Shown here piece after piece: positions 25,081 through 35,652 of a stretch of DNA of 64,000 nt. Below the pieces are notes generated by a model, which was not told the DNA's origin, did not search any database, and worked only from the letters and a program-made list of their open reading frames with translations. How positions within the stretch are numbered: position 1 is the stretch's first letter; each line of letters starts with the position of its first letter. A program made the position numbers and the translations under genes. This stretch comes from an uncultured Spartobacteria bacterium (GTDB taxonomy: Bacteria; Verrucomicrobiota; Verrucomicrobiia; Chthoniobacterales; JAATET01): NCBI GenBank assembly GCA_938011325.1, contig CALLUD010000024.1:1-64000 (forward strand), written 5' to 3'.

Positions 25081-26367
25081 ATGCACAGCTTCCGCTACAC
25101 AGACAATCGCCTCCATTGCGAAGGCGTCGACCTTTCCGAGATCGCCTCCAATGTCGGCACCCCCGCCTACGTCTATTCCGCGGAGACGATTCGCACGAAT
25201 TTCCGCCGGCTCGATCGCGCGCTCGCCGAACTCGACCACCGCGTCTGCTACGCGGTGAAGGCAAACTCGAATCTCGCGATCCTCAACCTCCTCGCCAGCG
25301 AGGGCGCGGATTTCGACATCGTATCCGGCGGTGAGCTCTTTCGCGTGGTGAAGGCGGGCGGCGCCGCAGCGCATTGCACCTTCGCCGGAGTCGGCAAGAC
25401 GCGAGCCGAAATCGAATACGCCCTTCGCGAGGGCATCTATTGCTTCAACGTCGAGAGCGAGGCGGAACTCGCGTTTATCAATCAGGTCGCCGGAGAACTC
25501 GGCGTGAAGGCACCGGTCGCCGTGCGGGTGAATCCGGATGTCGACGCGGGCACGCACAAATACATCTCGACCGGCAAGAGCCAGAACAAGTTCGGCATCG
25601 GTCTCGATCGCGCGGAGCAGGTTTATCGCGAAGCGGCCGCCATGCCGAATCTCCTCATCCGCGGCGTGCAGACGCACATCGGCTCGCAGATCCTTGATCC
25701 AAAGCCGTTCGCCGAGGCCATTGCGAAGCTCGTCCCGCTCGTCGAAAGATTAAAGACGGATTACACGATCGAGTTTTTCAGCATCGGCGGCGGCATCGGC
25801 ATTGTCTACGACCCCGCGCTCGAATCCGGCGATCCCGCATGGTGGACTGCCGAGGATCACCCTCGCCGAATTACACCCGAGGCCTACGCGGAGCACGTCG
25901 TGCCGCTGTTGAAGCCGCTTGGACTGAAGATCCTCCTTGAACCCGGTCGCTTCATTGTTGGTAACGCCGGCGTGCTTCTCGCCTCGGTTCTTTACGTGAA
26001 AAAGACGCCGGCCAAGACCTTCACCGTGGTCGACGCCGCGATGAACGATCTCATCCGCCCCGCGCTCTACGAGGGGTATCATGAGATTCATCCGTTGCGT
26101 CGCGATCCGTCGGCGAAAACGATCGCCATGGATGTCGTCGGTCCCGTTTGCGAGAGCGGCGATTTCTTCGCGCAGGATCGCGAGATTCCCGCCCTTGAGG
26201 CCGGAGACCGCGTCGCGCTCCTCAGCGCCGGTGCGTATGGATTTGTGATGTCGTCGAATTACAATTCGCGTCCGCTGTTGCCCGAGGTGCTCGTCGAGGG
26301 CGACCGCTGGCGGGTGATCCGCGAACGGCAGAACTACGACGATCTCATCCGCGGCGAAAACCTGTAG
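25081..26367 (+). CDS. lysA: Diaminopimelate decarboxylase
   Basis: This 428-residue fold-III PLP enzyme converts meso-diaminopimelate to lysine. The PLP lysine is K60 in CYAVKANSN. GGGIGI binds the phosphate, EPGRFIVG lies in the barrel, and the C-terminal active-site cysteine is in GPVCESGD. The start was set at ATG 25081 because MHSFRYTDNRLHCEG is a normal LysA beginning. The upstream 125 bp shared with the divergent xylanase show no lysine riboswitch. Confidence 0.96.
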   Translation: MHSFRYTDNRLHCEGVDLSEIASNVGTPAYVYSAETIRTNFRRLDRALAELDHRVCYAVKANSNLAILNLLASEGADFDIVSGGELFRVVKAGGAAAHCTFAGVGKTRAEIEYALREGIYCFNVESEAELAFINQVAGELGVKAPVAVRVNPDVDAGTHKYISTGKSQNKFGIGLDRAEQVYREAAAMPNLLIRGVQTHIGSQILDPKPFAEAIAKLVPLVERLKTDYTIEFFSIGGGIGIVYDPALESGDPAWWTAEDHPRRITPEAYAEHVVPLLKPLGLKILLEPGRFIVGNAGVLLASVLYVKKTPAKTFTVVDAAMNDLIRPALYEGYHEIHPLRRDPSAKTIAMDVVGPVCESGDFFAQDREIPALEAGDRVALLSAGAYGFVMSSNYNSRPLLPEVLVEGDRWRVIRERQNYDDLIRGENL

Positions 26368-26444
26368 GCTGCGATGGACGGACCTGCAGGCTTACCGACC
26401 GCTTGAAAGTCCCTTCCTCTTCAACAACGTAGCAAAAAGCACTC

Positions 26445-28286
26445 ATGTCCGATCTTCTAGCCACCATCGAACAGGCCGCCGCCGAGGGTCGACTGCTCGG
26501 CAGCTCCGCCGAAAACATTCGTCTGCTGCTCACCGGTTCGACGAACCCTGTTTACGAAAAAGCCGTCGCGGAACTCGTCTCCGCGAAAAACTGGACCGAG
26601 CTCGACAACCGGTTTTTCCGCACCCTCGCCTTCGGCACCGGCGGCCTTCGCGGAAAGTCGATCGGCGCCGTGGTGACCGCCGTCGAACAAGGCGCCGGCG
26701 GCCCGAATGATCGTCCCGAGCATCCGTGTGTCGGCACCAACGCGATGAACTACTTCAATCTCAGTCGCGCGACGCAGGGACTCGTGGCCTACGTGCTCGA
26801 CTGGCATGCAAAGGCCGGCCGCGAGGGACGCCCGGGTATCTGCATCGCGCACGACACGCGGCATTTCTCGCGCGAGTTTGCGGAGTTTGTCGCGAAGGTG
26901 ATCGCCGACCTCGGCGTGGACGCATGGCTCTTCGAGTCCGCCCGCTCCACGCCGGAGCTCTCCTTCGCAGTCCGGCAGACCGGGGCGATCGCGGGCATCA
27001 ACCTCACCGCCAGCCACAACCCGCCGGCCTACAACGGCTACAAGGTCTATTTCGCGGACGGCGGCCAGATCGTCGAGCCACATGCGAGCCGCATCATTGA
27101 GCACGTCAATGCAATCGCCGGCGAGACCTACACACCGGTGCCGGCGGAGAAGCGCGGCACCATCCGCCCGCTCGGCGCGGAAATGGATGAAGCCTACATC
27201 GCGAAACTCGAGACGCTGCTTCTCGACCCGGCGCTCGTCAAGAATGCCGGCCTGCATGTTGTCTTCAGCCCGCTGCACGGCGTCGGCGGAGTTGCCACGG
27301 TTCCCGTGCTGTCCCGCATCGGCTGCAAGGTGAGCGTCGTCGAGTCGCAATGCGTTCCCGACGGCCGCTTCCCCACCGTTCAATCCCCCAACCCGGAAAA
27401 TTCCGAGGCGCTCACGCTCGCGATGCAACAGGCGGATGCCGAGGGCGCCGACCTGGTGCTCGCCACCGATCCCGATGCCGACCGTCTCGGCGCTGCGGCG
27501 CGGAATTCCCAGGGTAAACTCGCACTCCTGACCGGCAACCAGCTCGGCTCGCTGATGGCGTGGTATCGCGCAAGCCGGTTCACCGGCACGAACGGAGTGC
27601 TCATCAAGACGTTCGTGACGACGGATCTTCAACGCCGCATTGCCGAACGATATGGCCTGCGCTGCGTCGAGACACTCACCGGGTTCAAATACATCGGCGC
27701 AAAGCTCGCGAAATACGAGACGACCGGCGACACCACCTTCGTCTTCGGCGGCGAGGAAAGCTACGGATACAGCGGCGCGGATTTCGTGCGCGACAAGGAC
27801 GCGAACGGCGCCGCCGTCATGCTTGCGGAAGTCGCCGCATATGCGAAGTCGCGGGGGGAGACGCTCCACGATCTGCTGGACAAGCTTTTTGAGGAATTCG
27901 GCGTCCATCTCGAGCACAGCGAGTCGCTCGTCATGGAAGGCGCCGACGGCGCGGCGAAGATTCAGGCGCTGGTTCGTTCATATCAGTCACAGCCCCCGGC
28001 GGAGATCGACGGCTCGCACGTGGTTTCCATTCAGGACTTCTCGCAACCGGGTCATCGTGACGTGGAGAATGACGAGATTCCCACGGAGGCCATGATGATC
28101 TTCGTGGTGGATGGCGGCCTTCGCGTCGCCGTCCGGCCATCGGGCACCGAGCCCAAGATCAAGTTCTACCTCTTCGCTCACGAGCCTCCCGGCAGCGATG
28201 CCGCCGCCGCGAAAGAGCGTGCGCGGGCCCGGCTCAGCTCGGCGTGGAGATGGCTTCATCAGGATGCGGAAAGGCGCCTCTCCTGA
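26445..28286 (+). CDS. Phosphoglucomutase/phosphomannomutase family protein
   Basis: This 613-residue alpha-D-phosphohexomutase interconverts hexose 1- and 6-phosphates. It shows the active-site phosphoserine loop TASHNPPAYNG, the metal-binding loop DPDADRLG, the sugar-binding loop GEESYGY and the phosphate-binding RPSGTEPKIKFY. Length fits the PgcA-like branch of about 560-620 residues. Its products could feed glycogen, envelope sugar or GDP-mannose synthesis together with the guanylyltransferase at 33425, but which sugar it prefers cannot be read here. Confidence 0.93.
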   Translation: MSDLLATIEQAAAEGRLLGSSAENIRLLLTGSTNPVYEKAVAELVSAKNWTELDNRFFRTLAFGTGGLRGKSIGAVVTAVEQGAGGPNDRPEHPCVGTNAMNYFNLSRATQGLVAYVLDWHAKAGREGRPGICIAHDTRHFSREFAEFVAKVIADLGVDAWLFESARSTPELSFAVRQTGAIAGINLTASHNPPAYNGYKVYFADGGQIVEPHASRIIEHVNAIAGETYTPVPAEKRGTIRPLGAEMDEAYIAKLETLLLDPALVKNAGLHVVFSPLHGVGGVATVPVLSRIGCKVSVVESQCVPDGRFPTVQSPNPENSEALTLAMQQADAEGADLVLATDPDADRLGAAARNSQGKLALLTGNQLGSLMAWYRASRFTGTNGVLIKTFVTTDLQRRIAERYGLRCVETLTGFKYIGAKLAKYETTGDTTFVFGGEESYGYSGADFVRDKDANGAAVMLAEVAAYAKSRGETLHDLLDKLFEEFGVHLEHSESLVMEGADGAAKIQALVRSYQSQPPAEIDGSHVVSIQDFSQPGHRDVENDEIPTEAMMIFVVDGGLRVAVRPSGTEPKIKFYLFAHEPPGSDAAAAKERARARLSSAWRWLHQDAERRLS

Positions 28287-28361
28287 AGCGCTCGCCAGTT
28301 CTTGACCCGAACTCTTCGGCGGCACACGCTACTTCCTGCGCAGTTCTGCGTTCCCAAGCCT

Positions 28362-28733
28362 ATGAAAAAGAACATCATACTCATCCCTCTCGCAGCGTTG
28401 GTTTCCGCCTGCGAGCCCCAGAAACCCGCGGAAACGCCGACTCCCACTCCCGAGACCGCAGTTGAACGAGCCGCAGAGGAAGCGAAGGACGCCGCGCACG
28501 AAGCGGCCGAGGCTGCACGGGAGGCCGGTCACGGTGCCGCAGCCGCCGCTCGCGAGGCGGGCGAGGACATGAAGAAGATGGCCGAGGAAGCCGGGGCCGC
28601 CATGAAGAGCGCTGCAGATGAAGCGGTCGACTCGGTGAAGAAGACCGCCGATTCGCTCACCGAAAAGGCGGACGAGGCAATTCACGAGCCCGTGCCGACT
28701 CCGGACGAAAATCCGGCACCCCAGATTCCGTAA
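28362..28733 (+). CDS. Lipoprotein with apolipoprotein-like helical repeats
   Basis: The 123-residue precursor has a signal peptide ending in the lipobox VSAC (cysteine 17) and a proline-rich spacer (PAETPTPTPE). A long Ala/Glu/Lys amphipathic helix follows, with 11-residue repeats (AAEEAKDAAHEAAEAA, AAAAAREAGEDMKKMAEE, SVKKTADSLTEKADEA). The pattern resembles YtxH/LEA-like or apolipoprotein-like helices that lie on membranes. The tail is Pro-rich. It overlaps nothing and sits 3 bp from the convergent murI stop. Function is unknown. Confidence 0.72.
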   Translation: MKKNIILIPLAALVSACEPQKPAETPTPTPETAVERAAEEAKDAAHEAAEAAREAGHGAAAAAREAGEDMKKMAEEAGAAMKSAADEAVDSVKKTADSLTEKADEAIHEPVPTPDENPAPQIP

Positions 28734-28736
28734 CGG

Positions 28737-29597
28737 TTACACCGCGGCGGCCTGCACGGCCCGGAGCTGAACATCCCCGATTTCGAGCTCGAGGGCTTCC
28801 TCTGCGACGCGGAGGAACCCCTCCGTGGAATCGGTCAGCGCGACCTGCAGGCTGCCGAGCTGACGCGCCGGCGCACGGAGGCCGTGCGTCTGGAGCAATT
28901 GATCCACGGCCATCGCGCAATTCTGCGCGGAATCCACCAGCGTCACACAATCCCCGGCCACCCGCGCGATCGCGTTTTTCAACAAGGGATAGTGCGTGCA
29001 GCCGAGCACCAGCGTATCGATCCCCTCGCCCAGCAGCGGGTCGAGGTAGCGGTGCAGCACCTGATCGGTGATGGGATCGTCAAACATCGCTTCTTCGATG
29101 AGCGGAACGAGCAGCGGGCAGGCTTCCGCAAAAACCTTCGCCTCGGGGAAAATCGCGTGAATCGCCTGCTCGTAGGCATGGCTCGCGATGGTGGCCTTGG
29201 TGCCAATGACGCCGATCCGGCCGTTCTTCGAGGAACGCACGGCGGCCGCCGCCCCGGGGTCCACCACGCCCTGCACGGGAATCTTGAACAATTGCTTCAT
29301 GCGCGGCACGCCGAGCGCCGAAGCGGTGTTGCAGGCCACGACGATCAATTTCGCCTGCTCGGCGAGCAACAGCCCTCCAAGCTCGACGCTGTAGCGCTCG
29401 ATTGTGCGCCGGCTCTTTCCTCCATAGGGCACCCGCGCCGTGTCGCCGATGTAAACGATGTTTTCGTTCGGCAGCAACCGCTGCAGGGCGGCGACCACGG
29501 TAAGCCCGCCGATTCCGGAATCAAACACTCCGATCGGCCCGGCATTTGGCGCCATGCTTTCGGCGCTCTCCGGGGGCATTACCTGCTCAACGTCCAT
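28737..29597 (-). CDS. murI: Glutamate racemase
   Basis: This enzyme of about 286 residues makes D-glutamate for peptidoglycan. The FDSGIGGLTV motif is near the N-terminus, one catalytic cysteine lies in VVACNTASA and the second in LGCTHYPLL. The start is uncertain: ATG 29597 was chosen; GTG 29624 overlaps the amidase stop (GTGA), and ATG 29555 sits just eight codons before FDSGIGG. It lies downstream of the amidase gene in the same direction, so two cell-wall genes are linked. Confidence 0.92.
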   Translation of the reverse strand: MDVEQVMPPESAESMAPNAGPIGVFDSGIGGLTVVAALQRLLPNENIVYIGDTARVPYGGKSRRTIERYSVELGGLLLAEQAKLIVVACNTASALGVPRMKQLFKIPVQGVVDPGAAAAVRSSKNGRIGVIGTKATIASHAYEQAIHAIFPEAKVFAEACPLLVPLIEEAMFDDPITDQVLHRYLDPLLGEGIDTLVLGCTHYPLLKNAIARVAGDCVTLVDSAQNCAMAVDQLLQTHGLRAPARQLGSLQVALTDSTEGFLRVAEEALELEIGDVQLRAVQAAAV

Positions 29598-29620
29598 GGG
29601 TGCGAGCGTCGCACGAGGCC

Positions 29621-30706
29621 TCACCGCGCATCCAGCTCGATCTTCGACGCGGTTGCATCAATGTCGGTCTTCGATCCGACGGGCATCTTCACGTCCGGCG
29701 GCGCCGCATCCCCGCTCACCACGAGCGTCGGCCGCGGCTCGGCGCCATTCACCGAGTTCGTGTATGCCTGCACGGCTTGAAGAATGGATTGAGCGATCCG
29801 TTGCCGATACTCCGGCGTCGCAATCAGCTGGGAATCGATCGGACTGCTCATGAACCCGCCCTCGATGAGCACGCCGGGAATCGTGATGTTCTTGATCACG
29901 ACAAAGCGGGCGCGCTTGATGCCGCGGTCGGTAATTCGGAGGTTGCGAACCAGCGCCGAGTGCATTGCCGCCGCAAGCGCGATGTTCTCGGCGTCGCGGG
30001 CATTGCCCGGATTCTGTTTGAAGTCGCTGTAGCTCGCGTGCTCCTCGTCCATCGAAGGCACCCCGCGCGGCGCCAGTGCATAGGTTTCGATGCCCGTGCC
30101 TCCACGCGTGTTGCTCTTGTTGAAATGCACGCTCACGAAGAGCGCGTTTGGAAACCGGTTCGCATACCTCGCCCGCTCCTCGAGCGGCACGAAGGTGTCC
30201 GCCGCGCGCGTCAGTTTCACCTGATAGCCGGCCTTCGTCAGCAACGCCCGGGCGCGCAGCACCACATCCAGCGTGAACGTCTTCTCCTTCCCTCGCGGCC
30301 CGACGGCGCCGCTGTCGTGTCCGCCATGGCCGGCATCCAGCACGACCGTGCGAATCTGCGCGGCATTCTTGATCTTCCCCGGTCGCATGATCGGCTCGAT
30401 GATCTTCGTGACGTCCATCGCGGAGACATACACCGAGCCGTTCTTGCTGCGCATCGGGAAGCACGTGATGTATTTCACGCCATTGATCAGCACCTCCCGA
30501 CTGCCCGCCTTGCCCTCGATCGTGCGGCCCGCCGAGACGAGCTTGAAGGCCTTGTCGTTCGAAACCGTCCGCGCCATCCGGTAAAAAGTGGCCACATCGG
30601 AGATTGGCACGTATTTGCGCCGGTCGATCTGCACGACGTTCCAGACAGCCGCGTCGACGACTCCCGGAAGGAGCAGGATCAGAAGCAGAAGGGCCGGGAA
30701 TCGCAT
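29621..30706 (-). CDS. N-acetylmuramoyl-L-alanine amidase (Amidase_3)
   Basis: The 361-residue precursor has a signal peptide (MRFPALLLLILLLPGVVDA), an N-terminal beta region of about 100 residues that may bind the envelope, and a zinc-dependent Amidase_3 domain (about 120-320). Zinc ligands and catalytic residues are visible in DAGHGGHDSG, the SVHFN histidine and the IEGGF glutamate. It cleaves the bond between muramic acid and the stem peptide in the periplasm. The start ATG 30706 was chosen for the signal peptide. murI follows in the same direction. Confidence 0.9.
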   Translation of the reverse strand: MRFPALLLLILLLPGVVDAAVWNVVQIDRRKYVPISDVATFYRMARTVSNDKAFKLVSAGRTIEGKAGSREVLINGVKYITCFPMRSKNGSVYVSAMDVTKIIEPIMRPGKIKNAAQIRTVVLDAGHGGHDSGAVGPRGKEKTFTLDVVLRARALLTKAGYQVKLTRAADTFVPLEERARYANRFPNALFVSVHFNKSNTRGGTGIETYALAPRGVPSMDEEHASYSDFKQNPGNARDAENIALAAAMHSALVRNLRITDRGIKRARFVVIKNITIPGVLIEGGFMSSPIDSQLIATPEYRQRIAQSILQAVQAYTNSVNGAEPRPTLVVSGDAAPPDVKMPVGSKTDIDATASKIELDAR

Positions 30707-30829
30707 GGAACGCTCAAAGGTGGGAACGCACCCCCTCCTTCGCAAGGGGAAATTCCCGGAAAACGCGAGCCCACTCGCGGGTTCGGGCATTTACTCCATC
30801 GCGCGGCGCTTGGTAGAACAACCGTTCCC

Positions 30830-33418
<2,589 letters not shown>

Positions 33419-33424
33419 ATTTCC

Positions 33425-34483
33425 ATGGAATCGCCCTTCATCTTCATCATGGCCGGCGGAAGCGGCGAACGCTTCTGGCCGATGAGTCGCACCCGCACGC
33501 CGAAGCACCTCCTTCGTCTGCTCAGCGATCGCACCCTCCTCGACGAGGCGGTCGGGCGCGCATTGACCGTGGCTCCCGCGGAGCGGGTTTTTGTTCTCAC
33601 CAACCATCAGCAAATCGACGCCTGCCGCGCGGCCGTGCCGTCATTGCCCCCGTCGCAATTTGTCGCCGAGCCTGCGAAGCGCGACACCGCGCCCGCGGCG
33701 GCGCTTGCCACCGGGTTTGCGATGGCGCGTGACAAGGACGCCGTGTGCGTGCTCCTGCCGGCCGACGCGATGATTCACGACGCGCAAACCTTCGAGCGTC
33801 AGGTGCGCGATGCCGTCGCGACGGCGGGAAATTCGGAAGCGTTGCTCACCTTTTCCATCCCGCCCACATTCGCTGCCACCGGCTACGGTTACCTCAAGCT
33901 CGGCGACGCCCTCCCCGACGCACCACAAGGCAGCAAGGTCTGCAAGGTCGAGCAATTCGTCGAAAAGCCAGACCCCGACACCGCGGAGGAATACGTCTCC
34001 AGCGGAAATTACGGCTGGAATGCCGGAATGTTCGTCTGGCGCGCGTCGTCATTCCTCGCCGAGTGCGAACGCCAGGTGCCGGCGCTGGCGAGATTCCTGC
34101 GCGAATTCCCGGCCGACGACGTCACCGCGTATCTCGCGAAAACCTTCGAAACACTGCCCAAGATTTCCGTGGACTACGCGATCATGGAGCAGGCCCGGAA
34201 CGTCCTCGCAATTCGCGCCGACTTCGACTGGGACGACGTCGGCACGTGGACGGCACTACCCGACCACCTTGGCGCGGACGAAAACCAGAACACGCTCAAG
34301 GGCTCCTGCAGCCTGCTCGACTCCCACAACAACATCGTCGTCTCGAATTCACGCACCGTCGCGCTTTGCGGGGTGAGCGACCTCGTTGTCGTGGAAACCG
34401 ACGACGCGGTGCTCGTTTGCCACCGCAACTCGGCGCAGCGCATCAAGAACCTGCAGCCGCTCCTGCCCGAGCAGGTCCGTTAG
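33425..34483 (+). CDS. Mannose-1-phosphate guanylyltransferase
   Basis: This 352-residue nucleotidyltransferase makes GDP-mannose from mannose 1-phosphate and GTP. It has the GTP-binding loop GGSGERFWPMSR, the KHLL lysine and the FVEKP motif with an aspartate-rich segment. It ends after the beta-helix-like part and lacks the C-terminal cupin isomerase domain of bifunctional enzymes. It lies 6 bp after valS, so it may be co-transcribed. Its 3' end overlaps the convergent lipoprotein gene by 4 bp. Confidence 0.9.
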   Translation: MESPFIFIMAGGSGERFWPMSRTRTPKHLLRLLSDRTLLDEAVGRALTVAPAERVFVLTNHQQIDACRAAVPSLPPSQFVAEPAKRDTAPAAALATGFAMARDKDAVCVLLPADAMIHDAQTFERQVRDAVATAGNSEALLTFSIPPTFAATGYGYLKLGDALPDAPQGSKVCKVEQFVEKPDPDTAEEYVSSGNYGWNAGMFVWRASSFLAECERQVPALARFLREFPADDVTAYLAKTFETLPKISVDYAIMEQARNVLAIRADFDWDDVGTWTALPDHLGADENQNTLKGSCSLLDSHNNIVVSNSRTVALCGVSDLVVVETDDAVLVCHRNSAQRIKNLQPLLPEQVR

Positions 34484-34929
34484 CCGCCGGTTTCCTCGCG
34501 AAGCTCGCGCACGATCTTGTTGAGGATTGCCTTGTAACGGCCGCCCTGCACGTCGAACAGCTTCGTGTCGGACTCGCCGCCAAAGGAGTTCCGCACCACC
34601 TCGGAGCGGGTTCTCAGCGTGTAGACGCCCGGCTCCTTCGAGGTGATGAAGAGCGTCACCCGGGTGATTGTGTCCTTTCGCTGCCAGTTACCGTAAAGGA
34701 CGTTGTCGAGCGTCCCACCATCACGCTCGAATTCCATGCGGCCGTTCCAGGCGCCCTTGAAATCAAACCCGTGGCGATGGAACACCTCCTCGGCCTTCGC
34801 CTCGATCTGCGGCAGGATTACATCTTTTACGGTCACCTGCGCCTGCCCTGCAGGCATTCCCCCACCGACACTCGAACACCCCAGCATCGCAACCGCGCTG
34901 AGGACCAAACCAACTATCGACAAACGCAT
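34480..34929 (-). CDS. Small lipoprotein, hypothetical
   Basis: The 149-residue precursor has a signal peptide with lipobox MLGC (cysteine 18). The mature part (about 130 residues) looks like an alpha/beta fold with a long N-terminal helix (ILPQIEAKAEEVFHRHG) and several strands (VTLFITSKEPGVYTLRTRSEV). I recognise no family. The ATG at 34929 precedes the signal; upstream in-frame sequence runs through the tRNA-Gln region. It ends convergently on the guanylyltransferase gene. Confidence 0.72.
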   Translation of the reverse strand: MRLSIVGLVLSAVAMLGCSSVGGGMPAGQAQVTVKDVILPQIEAKAEEVFHRHGFDFKGAWNGRMEFERDGGTLDNVLYGNWQRKDTITRVTLFITSKEPGVYTLRTRSEVVRNSFGGESDTKLFDVQGGRYKAILNKIVRELREETGG

Positions 34930-34972
34930 CACACCTCGATAGCACGGGAACACCCCTTCGGCGAAAACGTTT

Positions 34973-35046
34973 TGGCTGCCTCGCATGGATTCGAACCATG
35001 ACAAAGTGATCCAGAGTCACTTGTGCTACCGTTACACCACGAGGCA
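34973..35046 (-). tRNA. tRNA-Gln (anticodon CTG)
   Basis: On the minus strand the acceptor stem TGCCTCG/CGAGGCA, D-arm, anticodon stem AGTGA/TCACT around CTCTGGA, T-arm with TTCGAAT, discriminator G and encoded CCA form a complete tRNA. Anticodon CTG reads CAG. The U1-A72 pair is a glutamine tRNA trait. Confidence 0.95.
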
Positions 35047-35130
35047 ATCGGAGTCGCGCTGCGACGAGCCACGAACTATCTCCAAGCCCTTTCGGAAACT
35101 CAACCCAGTTTTTTAAAAATCACCAGGACT

Positions 35131-35652
35131 GTGTTTCTCCGCTCATCCCGTTCCACGGCACTTCTCGGATTGATCGCCCTCTTCGGCATCGCATTCGCGC
35201 CGTCCACTCCGGCGAAGAATCGCGAAGGGTTCAACAAATTCGCGAGGACCTACCAGGGCGGATACTCCCTGGCAACTCCCGCCGAGTCTCTCGCCGGTCC
35301 GGGCACCGTGCGCATTCGCGCCTCGCACGATGGACGCAGCGCCCGCGTAACCTGGATAAACACCTTCTACACGCCGAGGGGCGCGCATCGAGTGAAGTTG
35401 AAGTGGGTCTTTCGCAAAAACAACTCGCTCACTGCGCGCTCGATGGACCCGCGCACGGGATATCAACCCGCAGTCGGTGAATACACGTTGAAGCATCGCC
35501 GCACACGTTTCACGGCAACCGCCAGCACCGGGGCTGCGGTCACCGGCGAAATGCGGCTTGTCGGCGGCGCGACCCTCTCGATCAACGCAACGATCACCGG
35601 CCTGCCCGACGGCGACGTGACATTCGGCTTCAGCGGCAGCCGCAAGCGCTAG
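35131..35652 (+). CDS. Secreted protein of unknown function
   Basis: The 173-residue frame starts at GTG 35131 and begins with a signal peptide-like segment (LLGLIALFGIAFAPSTPA). About 145 strand-rich residues follow (GTVRIRASHDGRSARVTWINTFY, TGEMRLVGGATLSINATITG). There is no recognised domain. It resembles the secreted protein at 20526 in size and in a lone beta-fold with alternating Ser/Thr, Gly and basic residues; homology is unproven. AGGA lies only 2 bases before the GTG, so the start is not certain. Its stop overlaps the convergent dnaE end by 4 bp. Confidence 0.62.
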   Translation: MFLRSSRSTALLGLIALFGIAFAPSTPAKNREGFNKFARTYQGGYSLATPAESLAGPGTVRIRASHDGRSARVTWINTFYTPRGAHRVKLKWVFRKNNSLTARSMDPRTGYQPAVGEYTLKHRRTRFTATASTGAAVTGEMRLVGGATLSINATITGLPDGDVTFGFSGSRKR

